Positions 35,960 to 45,791 of a stretch of DNA of 63,740 nucleotides are shown piece by piece. A model generated the notes under the pieces. It worked only from the letters and a program-made list of their open reading frames with translations, searched no databases and was not told the DNA's origin. Position 1 is the first letter of the stretch; the number at the start of each line of letters is the position of its first letter. The DNA is from Budvicia aquatica DSM 5075 = ATCC 35567 (GTDB taxonomy: Bacteria; Pseudomonadota; Gammaproteobacteria; Enterobacterales; Enterobacteriaceae). The stretch lies in contig NZ_ATYS01000030.1 in the NCBI RefSeq assembly GCF_000427805.1, positions 1-63,740 of the forward strand. Reading direction: 5' to 3'. The position numbers and the translations under genes were made by a program.

Positions 35960-36844
35960 TTAAATCAACGTTTTTTGCGTTAATTGCTGTAGGACATTCA
36001 ACGGTGAGTGCTGTGGGTTAGCCATTGCATTAACCGGTAATAGATAGGTTTGTTCCAGCATATATTGCCCCGACATTGCTGCATGTGGCGTTTGATCTGA
36101 GAAGCAGATCCATGTACTGCCACTAGGAAAGGCAACGCTAACCTGTTCACCGGTAGTTTGATAGTCGGCACTCTCTTTCATTCGGTCATGCATTTGTAAC
36201 ATCAGGTGGTCGTAGTGGCTACGGTAGCGCTTGGTAATGCCGACCATAGACATCACTTTGGCTTTAAAAGGGGAATAGGGGGCCAGAGTAGGTAAGAATC
36301 GCTTAGCCAGACTGGGGAATGGTTCACCAACGCGCCATTGGCGGCTTTCACCAACGGGATTAATATTGGTAAAGATTCTCAGAATGCGTTCACCGTGATT
36401 GGGTCGTGATGGAAAGGCATCAACGTGCAGGCGGGTATCATCTTTGCGCCATGACGCGTTTTTTGTCCATTGGCTGACCGGGTGCAAACGCAGGCTGGCT
36501 GTAGGGCTGTGTAGCGTATTTTGGTAATGGGGGAGCAACGACCTGATTAAGTCCTGTGTACTTTGGTAGAAACGCTCAATCAGCTGTTTCACCTCTTCTG
36601 TTTTAGACGACTCGGCGACGCCGTTGATATCGCCAGTTAACGGTTTTAGGCTGATGTTTTTACGCTTGGGATCTACGATAGAGGGCGTTAGTAAAGCTAA
36701 CTCATTGGGACTCAATTCAAACTTAAGCTGCGGTAGAAAAAGTACTTTCCCTTGCTCTAATCCAGATAATACAGAGATATCGCTGTCGGTTTTAGGTGGT
36801 GATGACCATTGATTAAGGCCTAATTCGATCAAATAATTATTCAT
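35960..36844 (-). CDS. kdoO: Kdo hydroxylase (Fe(II)/2-oxoglutarate dioxygenase)
   Basis: 294 residues. It carries the features of the Kdo hydroxylase family: LHVDAFPSRPNHGERILRIF with His140 and Asp142, and DQTPHAAMSGQY with His254, the iron-binding HxD...H set; LRLHPVSQWTKNASWRKDDTR lies just before. These enzymes hydroxylate the outer Kdo sugar of lipopolysaccharide to give Ko, using oxygen and 2-oxoglutarate, and change outer-membrane properties. Family is fairly sure; activity is inferred. It stands alone, divergent from the long AT-rich region before the autotransporter; GGATAA precedes the ATG. Confidence 0.8.
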   Translation of the reverse strand: MNNYLIELGLNQWSSPPKTDSDISVLSGLEQGKVLFLPQLKFELSPNELALLTPSIVDPKRKNISLKPLTGDINGVAESSKTEEVKQLIERFYQSTQDLIRSLLPHYQNTLHSPTASLRLHPVSQWTKNASWRKDDTRLHVDAFPSRPNHGERILRIFTNINPVGESRQWRVGEPFPSLAKRFLPTLAPYSPFKAKVMSMVGITKRYRSHYDHLMLQMHDRMKESADYQTTGEQVSVAFPSGSTWICFSDQTPHAAMSGQYMLEQTYLLPVNAMANPQHSPLNVLQQLTQKTLI

Positions 36845-37995
36845 ATATTATCCGTTCTGTGAGCCATGATAAGAACAGTATAAGCAGCCATCATCATTTT
36901 CACAGATCCGTTATGTGATTGAGCACTCAATGCTAATTTGGCTGCCCTTTTCCATACGTTCATATGGCGTTTATGTCGGGGGAACAATAATATTTTTAAA
37001 GTAATTGATGCCAACTATTTGTAAGTATTTAAAATTTTTTTATTCGGTAATGTTTGTTAGCCAGTGGGGAAATAGACGGTTATCTCCATAGGTAAGCGAC
37101 TTTCAACGTAATGAAAGTGCCCCAATTTCGGCTGATATATAAAATCATGATGCTAATGCGTGTTTTTGTTATTAATTTCATCCTGTTAGTGTGAATGCTT
37201 ATTCTCTTCACGCCTGTTTTAGTGCTGCATATTCGAAATGTTACCCACACCTTCTTAAAGCAGGAGGATAGGTTGACTCTGATATACAGGCCTCGTTTTT
37301 GTTGGGTTTGTCTACTTTTAATTGGTTTAGTTGTGATTTGCATCACTAATCAACCTACCTCTGTTTTCTTCGCTTTGATATCGCCCTTAATGAATAGTTA
37401 TCCTTAATTTAAGCATTGTTACTCATCATTGGTTTTGTAACAAATTGTTTTAATTGTAATTAATTTAATTCAAAATAAATTAATTATTAGTTGTTATTAT
37501 TGTTGTTGTTATATTTACATTCGTATTATTGTTCTGAATATTTTCATTATTTAGATCTTATGTTTATTTAAAAATACAAATAAGGCTTTATGATCTACTT
37601 GTGTCATATTTGTTGGGTTTTTGTATTGTTTTATTTTGACTAGTCGATCTAATCTGTTGATGTTATCTGTTTTGTTGCTATTATGTTTTGAATCATTAAA
37701 TGGGTGTTTTTGTGTTATTTTCTAGCTAATGAATACGTTGTTGTTGGTTGTTTTAATATTGAATTTGTAGGGGGTTTTATGTCTTAATTTTATTAGGTTA
37801 AGAGCTTAATTATTTTCATATACAAATATGACAGCTATCGTCTGAAAGTTATTTAATTTTCGGGCTGGGGGTTTTTATTTCTATAAAAATAGAAATGTAT
37901 ATCAAGGATGTATTTTTTATACGGTAAAAAAATCAAGGAATGGCCTGGGATATCAAATGGGATGATGAGCTAATTTAATAAAGAGATTATGCACT
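36845..37995. other. 1.15-kb AT-rich region upstream of the autotransporter
   Basis: The stretch from about 37408 to 37995 is especially AT-rich, with runs such as TTATTATTGTTGTTGTTATA, and includes no good reading frame. It should hold the autotransporter promoter and probably H-NS-type silencing sites. A short palindrome (TTGAG-CA-CTCAA, 36919-36930) and a candidate small ORF at 37273 lie in the first half. Confidence 0.6.
37273..37407 (+). CDS. possible 44-residue membrane small protein with TTG start
   Basis: AGGAGG at 37262-37267 stands five bases before a TTG that opens a 44-codon frame. The product (MTLIYRPRFCWVCLLLIGLV... then ITNQPTS) has one clear membrane-spanning stretch. The ribosome site is the best in the whole 1.15-kb gap. 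Nothing similar is recognised. Confidence 0.33.
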   Translation: MTLIYRPRFCWVCLLLIGLVVICITNQPTSVFFALISPLMNSYP

Positions 37996-40900
37996 ATGAA
38001 CCGGATATTTAAGGTCGTTAAACATCAGCGCACAGGGAATAGTGTTGTAGCATCAGAGCTGGCAAAAGGAATTAAATCATCATCAAACATCGCTGTTGTA
38101 GCGGCTGTAAGCCTGTTTCTATCCTGTCCTGTAAGTGCAGATACCGAACTCATTCCACTCGCTGATAGTCAGTATTTAGAAACAAGTTATAAACCAAGTA
38201 CGGTAGTGAAATTAGAAAATGGTTCTATTGTTGAACTTGAAGAACACTCAAATAATTATAAGCAAGAAAAGAAGATAGATTCTGGTAATATCATTGGCTT
38301 AAATCTAAATGATAATAATAATCCAAGCTTTGATAGTGCCGCTGACTATACGCTTAAATATTACACCCTGGATGAACTACAAAAGCTAAATACGCTTGAA
38401 AATAAAATTTTAACGATAGATAAGTATGTCGAAAATAAGATAGAGACAAGAGATGCTCAATTAAGCTCTATTATTGATTGGACGCTGCCGGATATTGCTG
38501 ATTTAGATTCAACAGGTGAAATTAGCTGGCAGAATGAAGCCGGTGAAACCGATACATTAAGAGTTTACGATACTTCGAAAATACAAAAAGTTACAAATAC
38601 TCAGCTCGGCGCTTATGTTCTACAGGAGCAGCCCTATGAGTCTCCTTTTTATCATTTAACTCTGGTACGCGTTAGTGATGGTGCTCTCAATTTAAGTGCT
38701 AATGATATAATTGATTGGAATATCAATCATATAAAAGAGAGTTCTCTGTTTATTGCCGATGCAACAGGTGGTAAACAGGCTGATATCAACGCATCCAGTA
38801 AGCTTCACGTCACTTTTGGTGAATCTCCTGCGCTGAGCCTTTCTTCCGGTGAATATGCACAAAAAATTCAACCTTCCTACAAGCTAGCAGAATACGTATT
38901 AGCAGATAAAACGCTAAATGATTTTGAATTTAACGATATCGCCTATAAAACCGGCGAGCAAATCGATATTGGCGATCGGCAAGGTTTGGAAGAGTACAAC
39001 CAATTGCTGATTGCCGCTGTAAAAGCTAACCGTTTATCCGCATCAAGATATCAAGAGCTATTCTCTTTGGCGGTGGTAAACGTCACTGACAACGATCCCT
39101 ATTATCACGTCGAGCTGAATATAAAAAGTCTGGAAGATAAGAGCATTGGCCTGACAGATGCGATGAAGGCCGGCATCGGGCGACGGGCTATTTTTGAAGT
39201 TACCGGCGATAATGCGACGCTGACCATTGAGAAAGGTGCCGATATTGTTGCTAAAACAAATGCGGATTCAGGTCAGTATCGTGCATTTAATGTTTATGCC
39301 CACGACGGCAGCAGCGTTACCCATCATGCAGACACTATTGTTTCTGACTACCGCGGCCAAAATGCTTATGTCAGTGAAGCCACATACACCAACACGGGCT
39401 TGTTGTTGCTAGGTAAAGACAACAGCCGAATTTACGGCGATGAAGTAACCGGCAGCGCAGGGAAATATACCAACCAAGGCAAAATAGCGGTAGAAGCCTT
39501 TGATCTTAATAACAACGATCCTTCCAATAGCAGTGGACTGCGCAATATTGCATTGACGGTTTCAGGTAATGCATCAGCAGAAAACGGCAAAGATGCGGTT
39601 ATTACCATTGGCGAAAACGGGATTGGTAAAGGCCAGGGAACGGCTACCGGCGTTCACGTCGCTAAAGGTTCGTTTATCAATAATGGCGATATGGTCATTG
39701 GCTCAGATACCAATCCGTTACTGGGCGGCGTGGGAGACAGTACATACAGCGTTGAGACGGTATCTAACGGCATTTCTGCCATTCTGAACGGGCTTGATGA
39801 TAATGCCAAATACCAAATTATTAATAACGGCACTATTTCCATTGGTAAACAGGCTAATAGAAGCGTCGGATTAAACGTCCAGTCTCTGGGGCAAGCGGCC
39901 GAAAATACTGAGCTAACGGTAAGAAATAGCGGCGATATTATCGTCAACGGATCGAGCTCTGTCGGTATGCGCGTATCGGGGGCTAATCAGGCTAAGGGAC
40001 TATTTGAGAATACCGGCAATATTAACGTTGATGGTGAAGGGTCTATTGGCCTGCTGGCTCTGAATAAAAGTTACGTGATTCACAGCGGCAATATTACGGC
40101 TAAAAATAGTAATACCATTCTTGAAGGGGGCAAAAAGGCGCTTAGAACCTACGGTATTCGGACCGATGATGCCCACGTCAGTATTGTGAAAGGCACAATA
40201 AAAATTGAAGGTAACAATACGGTTGGGGTATTTGCTCGTGTTGGTGGCGTAGTTACGCTGAACGGAGACGGTAAGGTTGATTTCGATAGCGCGGCTGAAA
40301 ATCAGATCGGCTATTGGATTGCAGGGCGAAGCGGTAGTGATGACGAAGGAAGTTCAAGAATCGACTTTGGGAAAGACACCGTTGAGCTAGAGATAGAGAA
40401 TAAAAACTCCACGCTGTTCCGCGTTGACCAAAAAGCCACTTTTGACGGGGCCGGATCGCAAGATCAGCCGTACTACAAATTTGGCGTCAAAGGTGAAGGA
40501 AGCCAGGGATTCTATATTGCAGATAATGGAACTCAGCTCACCACCGGCAATATGGAATTGAACGTTGAGGCAGATAATGCCACCGGGCTCTATGTGACCA
40601 GCGGTGCCGGCTCAGATGGGCGCGTGACTTTAGATAAAAATACCCAGATCAACATTTCCGGTGATAACGCGACCATAGCCACCGTTGATGGTGCTTACTA
40701 CGATCTGGATGGTAACCGTCTGGCAGACAAAGCGCCGAAAGCCAAACTCATTTCAAATGCCAAACTCAGTACAAGTCAGACCGATGGTAATATCTCCAAT
40801 GGTGCGATTGGCTATAAGCTAATTAACGGTGGAATTCTGGATCATCAGGGTGAAATTGATTTTAGCCAAGCTGCCAGCGCAACTGGGATGTATGTAAACG

Positions 40901-43900
40901 GCGGTACATTAAATAACAGTGACGATGCCAAAATCAAAGTAAAGGGTATCGGTATTGATATTTACGGTAAAAACTCGGTAGTCAATAATGCCGGGATTAT
41001 CGAAGCCAATGACGGTATTGCCGCGATCCGTTTAAACCGTGATGCATCAATGACGATAAAAGGCGAAACCACCGCCAGCCGGGTTATCGGTCAGGGCAGC
41101 GCCGATGGTGTTCGTGCTCATGCCGGCTCACAGTTAACGTTGCAGAACGCCAAAATTAGCGTTACGGGTTCAGGTAACGGTATTCATCTACTGGATGTCG
41201 ATACTGAAACGAATACCGGACAAACGTTCAAACTGTCGGGAAGCGGTGATATTACCGTTAGCGGTGAAAACAGTGCGGGGCTGCGTCTGGCGGGTGAAGA
41301 TGAAAATCAAAATCCGACCATGGCATCTAAAGATCTCGATACCAGCAACGCTAAAGGCGTCACTATTCACGTAACCGCTAAAAACGGTAACGGCATCAAA
41401 ACCAATACTTCGGGTAGCGTTAAAAGCGGCATGAACGTGAATATCGAATCGGAGGAAGGGCAATCGGCTCTGGTTGTTGAAGGAGAGAGCCAAACCATTG
41501 TTCAAAGCGGAAAGCTGACCTCTAATTCAAACAATAGCAGCGTTGTTGACCTGACCAAGCTGAAGAATGCCTTTGCCTTTACCAACAGCGGTGAAATTAC
41601 TTCAACTAAGGACAAAAAGGCCGTTGATGCGGAAAATAACGACAACGTCCTGACCTTTAATAACTCCGGAACGATTAATGGCTCTGCTCTTTTGGGGGGC
41701 GGCGATAATCTTATCGGGCTCACCGGTACCACTTCCCACCTCAAAGCTAAAGACGGTAATAACAGCGTAACCATCTCAGGGCAGGCAAAAACAGAGCTTG
41801 TTGAACTGGGGGGCGGCGCAAACTTATTTAACCTTAAAGGCCAGTCTAATACTCAAGAGATTACTGCGAAAAACGGTAATAACAGCGTGACGTTAACCGA
41901 CAGCGCGGTACTGGATTCACTTAGCCTGGGTAAGGGGCGCAATACTATTACTATGAACGGCGGTACTCATCTGGGGGATGCGACCACGGGTAATAGTCTC
42001 GAAGGCAATACGTTTATTTTGAATAATGTTCAAAAAGCGCAAAGTGACACTATTTTCAGCACGCTTGCTGCGGGTGCCGGAACTAACGATGCTTTGGTCC
42101 TTCAGGGCGTAAATAGCCACTATGTGTTAAAAAATGGCGGTAACGTCAACGGCTTTGAGAATCTACTGATCAAAGAGGGAACCTTTGAACTCAACCGCAC
42201 CGATATTACGTTAAGTACACAGAATAAAGACGGCATTACTATTGAAAAAGCAGGGCGACTGCTGATCAATCAGGATAACGGATATGCCTTAAATCATCAG
42301 GTTCAGGGTGCCGGCATGATGGAGACATCTACTAACGGTCAGGCGTTCAGCTTTAATGATTCGAGTGCTAATTTTGCCAAAGATAACTTCATCGGTACCC
42401 TGCGCTTAACCAACGGCACCTTTGATATTGCCGAACGGAATACTCTCGCGCTGGCAAAAGCGCTGCTGGATATTAATGCCAACTCGGTTGCCACCGTACG
42501 GGCAAACGTAGGTCAGCAGTCGTTCGATCGATTAACCATCAACGGCGGTACGTTGGTGTTTAAAGACAATGTCATCGGAAGTAAAAAACTTAACGGTGAT
42601 ATCAAGGTTAACGATCTACAGCTCAGTAATGCAAAAGGCACAGTACAGGCCATGGCTGACGGTTTTGATCATTTGCCAACCCCTGACGTGGACTTTAAAC
42701 GGCCGTTATTAGAGCAGGATGAAGGTGATGCCTTGGTCAGGCTGGTTGATGCCGTTGCTGCATCCCAGTATATCGGCGGCCTGACGCTGGAATTAACTGA
42801 TAAAAACGGTGTGCCAATTGATACCACATCTCAAAATACCTATCAGGATTTGCGTCAAAATGGCGGAGTTGTCGCTAAGGCGACCTATGGTTATGGGCTG
42901 CAAACCAGCGCAGGAACAGTGACCAGAGCCAGTGCCTCTGACGGGCTATATGTTGCATACCGTTTGACTGAAATTGATCTGCAAGGTACGCAAGGAAATG
43001 CGCTGGTGCTGTCTTCAGCACAGGGTAAATCAGGTAAAGACAGCAACCTGGCGGCAAAAATTACCGGTCAGGGAGATTTGGCCATTGATACCGATAGCGA
43101 ATATATCACGCTATCTAATAATCTTAATGATTACACCGGAACAACCTGGGTACGCAAAGGAAAGCTACGCCTGGAGGCTGACAATGCTATCGGGCAAACC
43201 CAACTGTTAGATATGGCCGCCCGGACCGCAGTTGAATTTACCGATTCACAGGGCAATGGCATACAGCAGACCGTTGGCAAAATGAATAGCGTCGCGAGTT
43301 CTGCGCTGGCACTGGGTAACGGCAAGCTGACCCTTCAGCAAGGCGGGGTTTCACGCGGCCGGATTAGCGGCAGTGAAGTCGGTGAGTTGATCGTGCAAAA
43401 CAGCGTTCTGACCGTTGACGGTGAGAACCAAGCAATGCATGCGAGAGTGTCCATTGAGTCGCCTGCTCAAATCACGATGAACAATACCGCCGGTTTAGGC
43501 AATAGCAATATTAACGTTGACGGCAAGTTATTGATTGATGGCGCTAAAGGCCAGTTGGTTAATGAACTGAGTCAGGCAGGACTGGTTGATGTTTTACGTC
43601 AGTCTGATGTATCACTCAGCGGAAATAACGACAGCTTTAGCGGTGTGTTTACTACTGATAGCGACAGTACGCTGCGGGTTGCTACGCAAAATCATTTAGG
43701 AACTGGCAGCGTTGTTAACGTCGGCACCTTTGTGGTAACTCACGATAATAGCGCTCAACCATGGACACTGGATAATTCAGTTACCGGCGCAGGAACGCTG
43801 GTTAAACAAGGCGCTGGCCTATTAGCTTTGACGACACAGTCTGCTCAGTATACCGGCGTCACCGATATTCAGAGCGGTACTCTGCGCGCGGGTACCAATG

Positions 43901-45468
43901 ATGAAACGCTGACGCTGAATAGCCGCTTAGTCAAAGTTGCACAAAGCGCGGTTTTCACCGGTCAGGGTGAAATTAAAGGCGGGGTTGAGAATGCGGGTAC
44001 CTTTATCGTTGGTGAACTGGATAAAGAAACGCAGACCAACTCAACGGCGTATTTAGTCAACGGTGATTTTGCTAATAACGGCGGTCAGATTCGGTTAGCC
44101 AGTCAGAACGGAACCGGCAGTCGCTTAAACGTTGTCGGTAATTTTGTGGCTAACGGGGGGACGATTAGGCTGAATACCGTCCTTAACCGCGGTCATGAAG
44201 AGACACAAACGGACAGGCTGGTTGTTGCCGGAGATGTTAAAACCGGCGCAAACGGACCAACGATATTAAGCATTAAAACCGTAGGCGGTAAAGGCGCAGA
44301 TACGCGCAAACAGCCGGATGCGATTGAAGTTGTTGATGTTGGCGGTAAGTCTGACAACGGCGCATTTAAGTTAGGTGCCCCTGTCTCGATTGGTATTTAT
44401 GAGTATCTGTTACACAAAGGCTATGGGGACGATAGCTGGTATTTAGATTCGTACGATACCGCGGTCTATCCGCCGAAAGAGAATGATAAGCCACCGGTTC
44501 GTAATATATCTCCGATTATCGGTAGCTATTTGGCAAACCAAACGGCAGCGCTGGGTATGTTCTCCATGACCTTGCACGACCGCTTGGGCGAGCCTAGCTA
44601 TGCAGACAGCTTAAAAGGTGATGATAACGCGTCATCTGTATGGCTACGGATCGTCGGCGATCGTCAACGTCATAACGCTGCTGACAATATGTTAAGGCTG
44701 AAAGGGAATAGGTATACCACCCAATTAGGTGGCGACATCCTCTCTTGGAATGACCGGATGGACTCCACAACCCGTATTGGGGTAATGGGGGCATTTGGCC
44801 GGTCTGACTATACCAGCCGTTCCAGAACAACCGGCAGCGAAGCTAAAGGTAAGATCGATCGCGCTTATAGCCTGGGAATGTACGGTACCTGGTATCAAAA
44901 CCAGAAAGATGAAAATAACGCCTATGTTGATGTATGGACTCAATATTCCTGGTTTGATAACAAAGTATCAATGAGCGGCAGTGAGTCTCGTTATGACAGC
45001 CATTTATTCAGTGCTTCGGTAGAAGCCGGCTATAAAGTTAACGCTTATCAACAAAGTGAAAATAAGCGTTGGATATTAACGCCGCAGGCGCAGGCAATTT
45101 TCAACTCATACAAGTCTGATGATAGTTTCCACGATACCGGGTTAAACGTGAAAGGTGAACGCGATAACAGCGTCGAAACCCGTTTGGGGGCAAGGCTGAC
45201 TTATGCTAACCAGTATGAGAAGGATAAATCAGTTCAACCTTTTGTTGAGGCTAACTGGTTACACAATAACGCCAAAAATCAAATCGACTTTAATACTCTT
45301 TATACGTTTAAAGACGATACGCCTGACAACCGTTACGAAGTGAAAGTCGGTGTTGAAGGGCAAATGTCTGCAAACTGGGCGGTTTGGGGGCATGTTGCTC
45401 ACCAAATGGGTTCCAATGACTACTCCGGTAATCGTGCCGTCGTGGGTGTGAAGTATCAATGGAAATAG
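37996..45468 (+). CDS. giant type Va autotransporter adhesin
   Basis: 2490 residues. It starts with an extended signal peptide region (MNRIFKVVKHQRTGNSVVAS) and a signal core (AVVAAVSLFLSCPVSA). The passenger, about 50-2190, is rich in Asn, Gly and Thr with beta-helix-like repeats (GNNTVGVFARVGG; GNNSVTISGQAKTELVELGG and GNNSVTLTDSAVLDSLSLGK are repeated about 40 residues apart). A pertactin-like part (ILSIKTVGGKGAD, EVVDVGGKSDNGAFKLG) precedes the linker SPIIGSYLANQTAALGMF, and about 2215-2490 is the autotransporter barrel (VWLRIVGDRQRHN to VGVKYQWK). It should display an adhesin or biofilm factor on the surface. The first ~330 passenger residues are less repetitive and not recognised. Confidence 0.93.
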   Translation: MNRIFKVVKHQRTGNSVVASELAKGIKSSSNIAVVAAVSLFLSCPVSADTELIPLADSQYLETSYKPSTVVKLENGSIVELEEHSNNYKQEKKIDSGNIIGLNLNDNNNPSFDSAADYTLKYYTLDELQKLNTLENKILTIDKYVENKIETRDAQLSSIIDWTLPDIADLDSTGEISWQNEAGETDTLRVYDTSKIQKVTNTQLGAYVLQEQPYESPFYHLTLVRVSDGALNLSANDIIDWNINHIKESSLFIADATGGKQADINASSKLHVTFGESPALSLSSGEYAQKIQPSYKLAEYVLADKTLNDFEFNDIAYKTGEQIDIGDRQGLEEYNQLLIAAVKANRLSASRYQELFSLAVVNVTDNDPYYHVELNIKSLEDKSIGLTDAMKAGIGRRAIFEVTGDNATLTIEKGADIVAKTNADSGQYRAFNVYAHDGSSVTHHADTIVSDYRGQNAYVSEATYTNTGLLLLGKDNSRIYGDEVTGSAGKYTNQGKIAVEAFDLNNNDPSNSSGLRNIALTVSGNASAENGKDAVITIGENGIGKGQGTATGVHVAKGSFINNGDMVIGSDTNPLLGGVGDSTYSVETVSNGISAILNGLDDNAKYQIINNGTISIGKQANRSVGLNVQSLGQAAENTELTVRNSGDIIVNGSSSVGMRVSGANQAKGLFENTGNINVDGEGSIGLLALNKSYVIHSGNITAKNSNTILEGGKKALRTYGIRTDDAHVSIVKGTIKIEGNNTVGVFARVGGVVTLNGDGKVDFDSAAENQIGYWIAGRSGSDDEGSSRIDFGKDTVELEIENKNSTLFRVDQKATFDGAGSQDQPYYKFGVKGEGSQGFYIADNGTQLTTGNMELNVEADNATGLYVTSGAGSDGRVTLDKNTQINISGDNATIATVDGAYYDLDGNRLADKAPKAKLISNAKLSTSQTDGNISNGAIGYKLINGGILDHQGEIDFSQAASATGMYVNGGTLNNSDDAKIKVKGIGIDIYGKNSVVNNAGIIEANDGIAAIRLNRDASMTIKGETTASRVIGQGSADGVRAHAGSQLTLQNAKISVTGSGNGIHLLDVDTETNTGQTFKLSGSGDITVSGENSAGLRLAGEDENQNPTMASKDLDTSNAKGVTIHVTAKNGNGIKTNTSGSVKSGMNVNIESEEGQSALVVEGESQTIVQSGKLTSNSNNSSVVDLTKLKNAFAFTNSGEITSTKDKKAVDAENNDNVLTFNNSGTINGSALLGGGDNLIGLTGTTSHLKAKDGNNSVTISGQAKTELVELGGGANLFNLKGQSNTQEITAKNGNNSVTLTDSAVLDSLSLGKGRNTITMNGGTHLGDATTGNSLEGNTFILNNVQKAQSDTIFSTLAAGAGTNDALVLQGVNSHYVLKNGGNVNGFENLLIKEGTFELNRTDITLSTQNKDGITIEKAGRLLINQDNGYALNHQVQGAGMMETSTNGQAFSFNDSSANFAKDNFIGTLRLTNGTFDIAERNTLALAKALLDINANSVATVRANVGQQSFDRLTINGGTLVFKDNVIGSKKLNGDIKVNDLQLSNAKGTVQAMADGFDHLPTPDVDFKRPLLEQDEGDALVRLVDAVAASQYIGGLTLELTDKNGVPIDTTSQNTYQDLRQNGGVVAKATYGYGLQTSAGTVTRASASDGLYVAYRLTEIDLQGTQGNALVLSSAQGKSGKDSNLAAKITGQGDLAIDTDSEYITLSNNLNDYTGTTWVRKGKLRLEADNAIGQTQLLDMAARTAVEFTDSQGNGIQQTVGKMNSVASSALALGNGKLTLQQGGVSRGRISGSEVGELIVQNSVLTVDGENQAMHARVSIESPAQITMNNTAGLGNSNINVDGKLLIDGAKGQLVNELSQAGLVDVLRQSDVSLSGNNDSFSGVFTTDSDSTLRVATQNHLGTGSVVNVGTFVVTHDNSAQPWTLDNSVTGAGTLVKQGAGLLALTTQSAQYTGVTDIQSGTLRAGTNDETLTLNSRLVKVAQSAVFTGQGEIKGGVENAGTFIVGELDKETQTNSTAYLVNGDFANNGGQIRLASQNGTGSRLNVVGNFVANGGTIRLNTVLNRGHEETQTDRLVVAGDVKTGANGPTILSIKTVGGKGADTRKQPDAIEVVDVGGKSDNGAFKLGAPVSIGIYEYLLHKGYGDDSWYLDSYDTAVYPPKENDKPPVRNISPIIGSYLANQTAALGMFSMTLHDRLGEPSYADSLKGDDNASSVWLRIVGDRQRHNAADNMLRLKGNRYTTQLGGDILSWNDRMDSTTRIGVMGAFGRSDYTSRSRTTGSEAKGKIDRAYSLGMYGTWYQNQKDENNAYVDVWTQYSWFDNKVSMSGSESRYDSHLFSASVEAGYKVNAYQQSENKRWILTPQAQAIFNSYKSDDSFHDTGLNVKGERDNSVETRLGARLTYANQYEKDKSVQPFVEANWLHNNAKNQIDFNTLYTFKDDTPDNRYEVKVGVEGQMSANWAVWGHVAHQMGSNDYSGNRAVVGVKYQWK

Positions 45469-45629
45469 AAATAACCGGTATATTCGCACTCTGAAAATAA
45501 GCGACTACACTGATTTTAGATTAGCCGCTTAATTAAAACAGAGCATTGTCAGTTCTTTTGCTGGATATATCCATATCTCTTTTGTGGATATATTCGGTGA
45601 AAGGCTTTGCCGCAACCTGGAATTATAAA

Positions 45630-45791
45630 ATGTTAAATATGGGTTTTAGATATAAGCAGATGCGTGAATGTTTTCATTGTAGCAGTGTAGACATCTATAA
45701 GTATGGATATAGCCGTATTGGTTTACAGCGATATAAATGTAAGTCGTGTAATAAAACGTTCCAAGGGAAATATATAAACCAAAAACACTAA
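45630..45791 (+). pseudogene. InsA-like zinc-ribbon fragment (IS1-type)
   Basis: The frame holds CFHCSSVDIYKYGYSRIGLQ then RYKCKSCNKTFQG, the CxxC...GxQRYxCxxCxxTF zinc ribbon of IS1 InsA. It ends after about 50 residues, where InsA continues with a helix-turn-helix, and no InsB follows. It is a fragment of an insertion sequence, or possibly a small stand-alone zinc-ribbon protein. The open frame runs further upstream to 45546 without similarity. Confidence 0.6.

Noticed and set aside
37080-37346. 88-codon minus-strand frame in the AT-rich leader
   Set aside because: It is basic and low-complexity and lacks a ribosome site; the plus strand offers a better small frame.
41722-41950. Repeats inside the autotransporter considered as a DNA element
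   Set aside because: The repetition is at protein level (beta-helix turns) and drifts at DNA level, as expected for a passenger domain.
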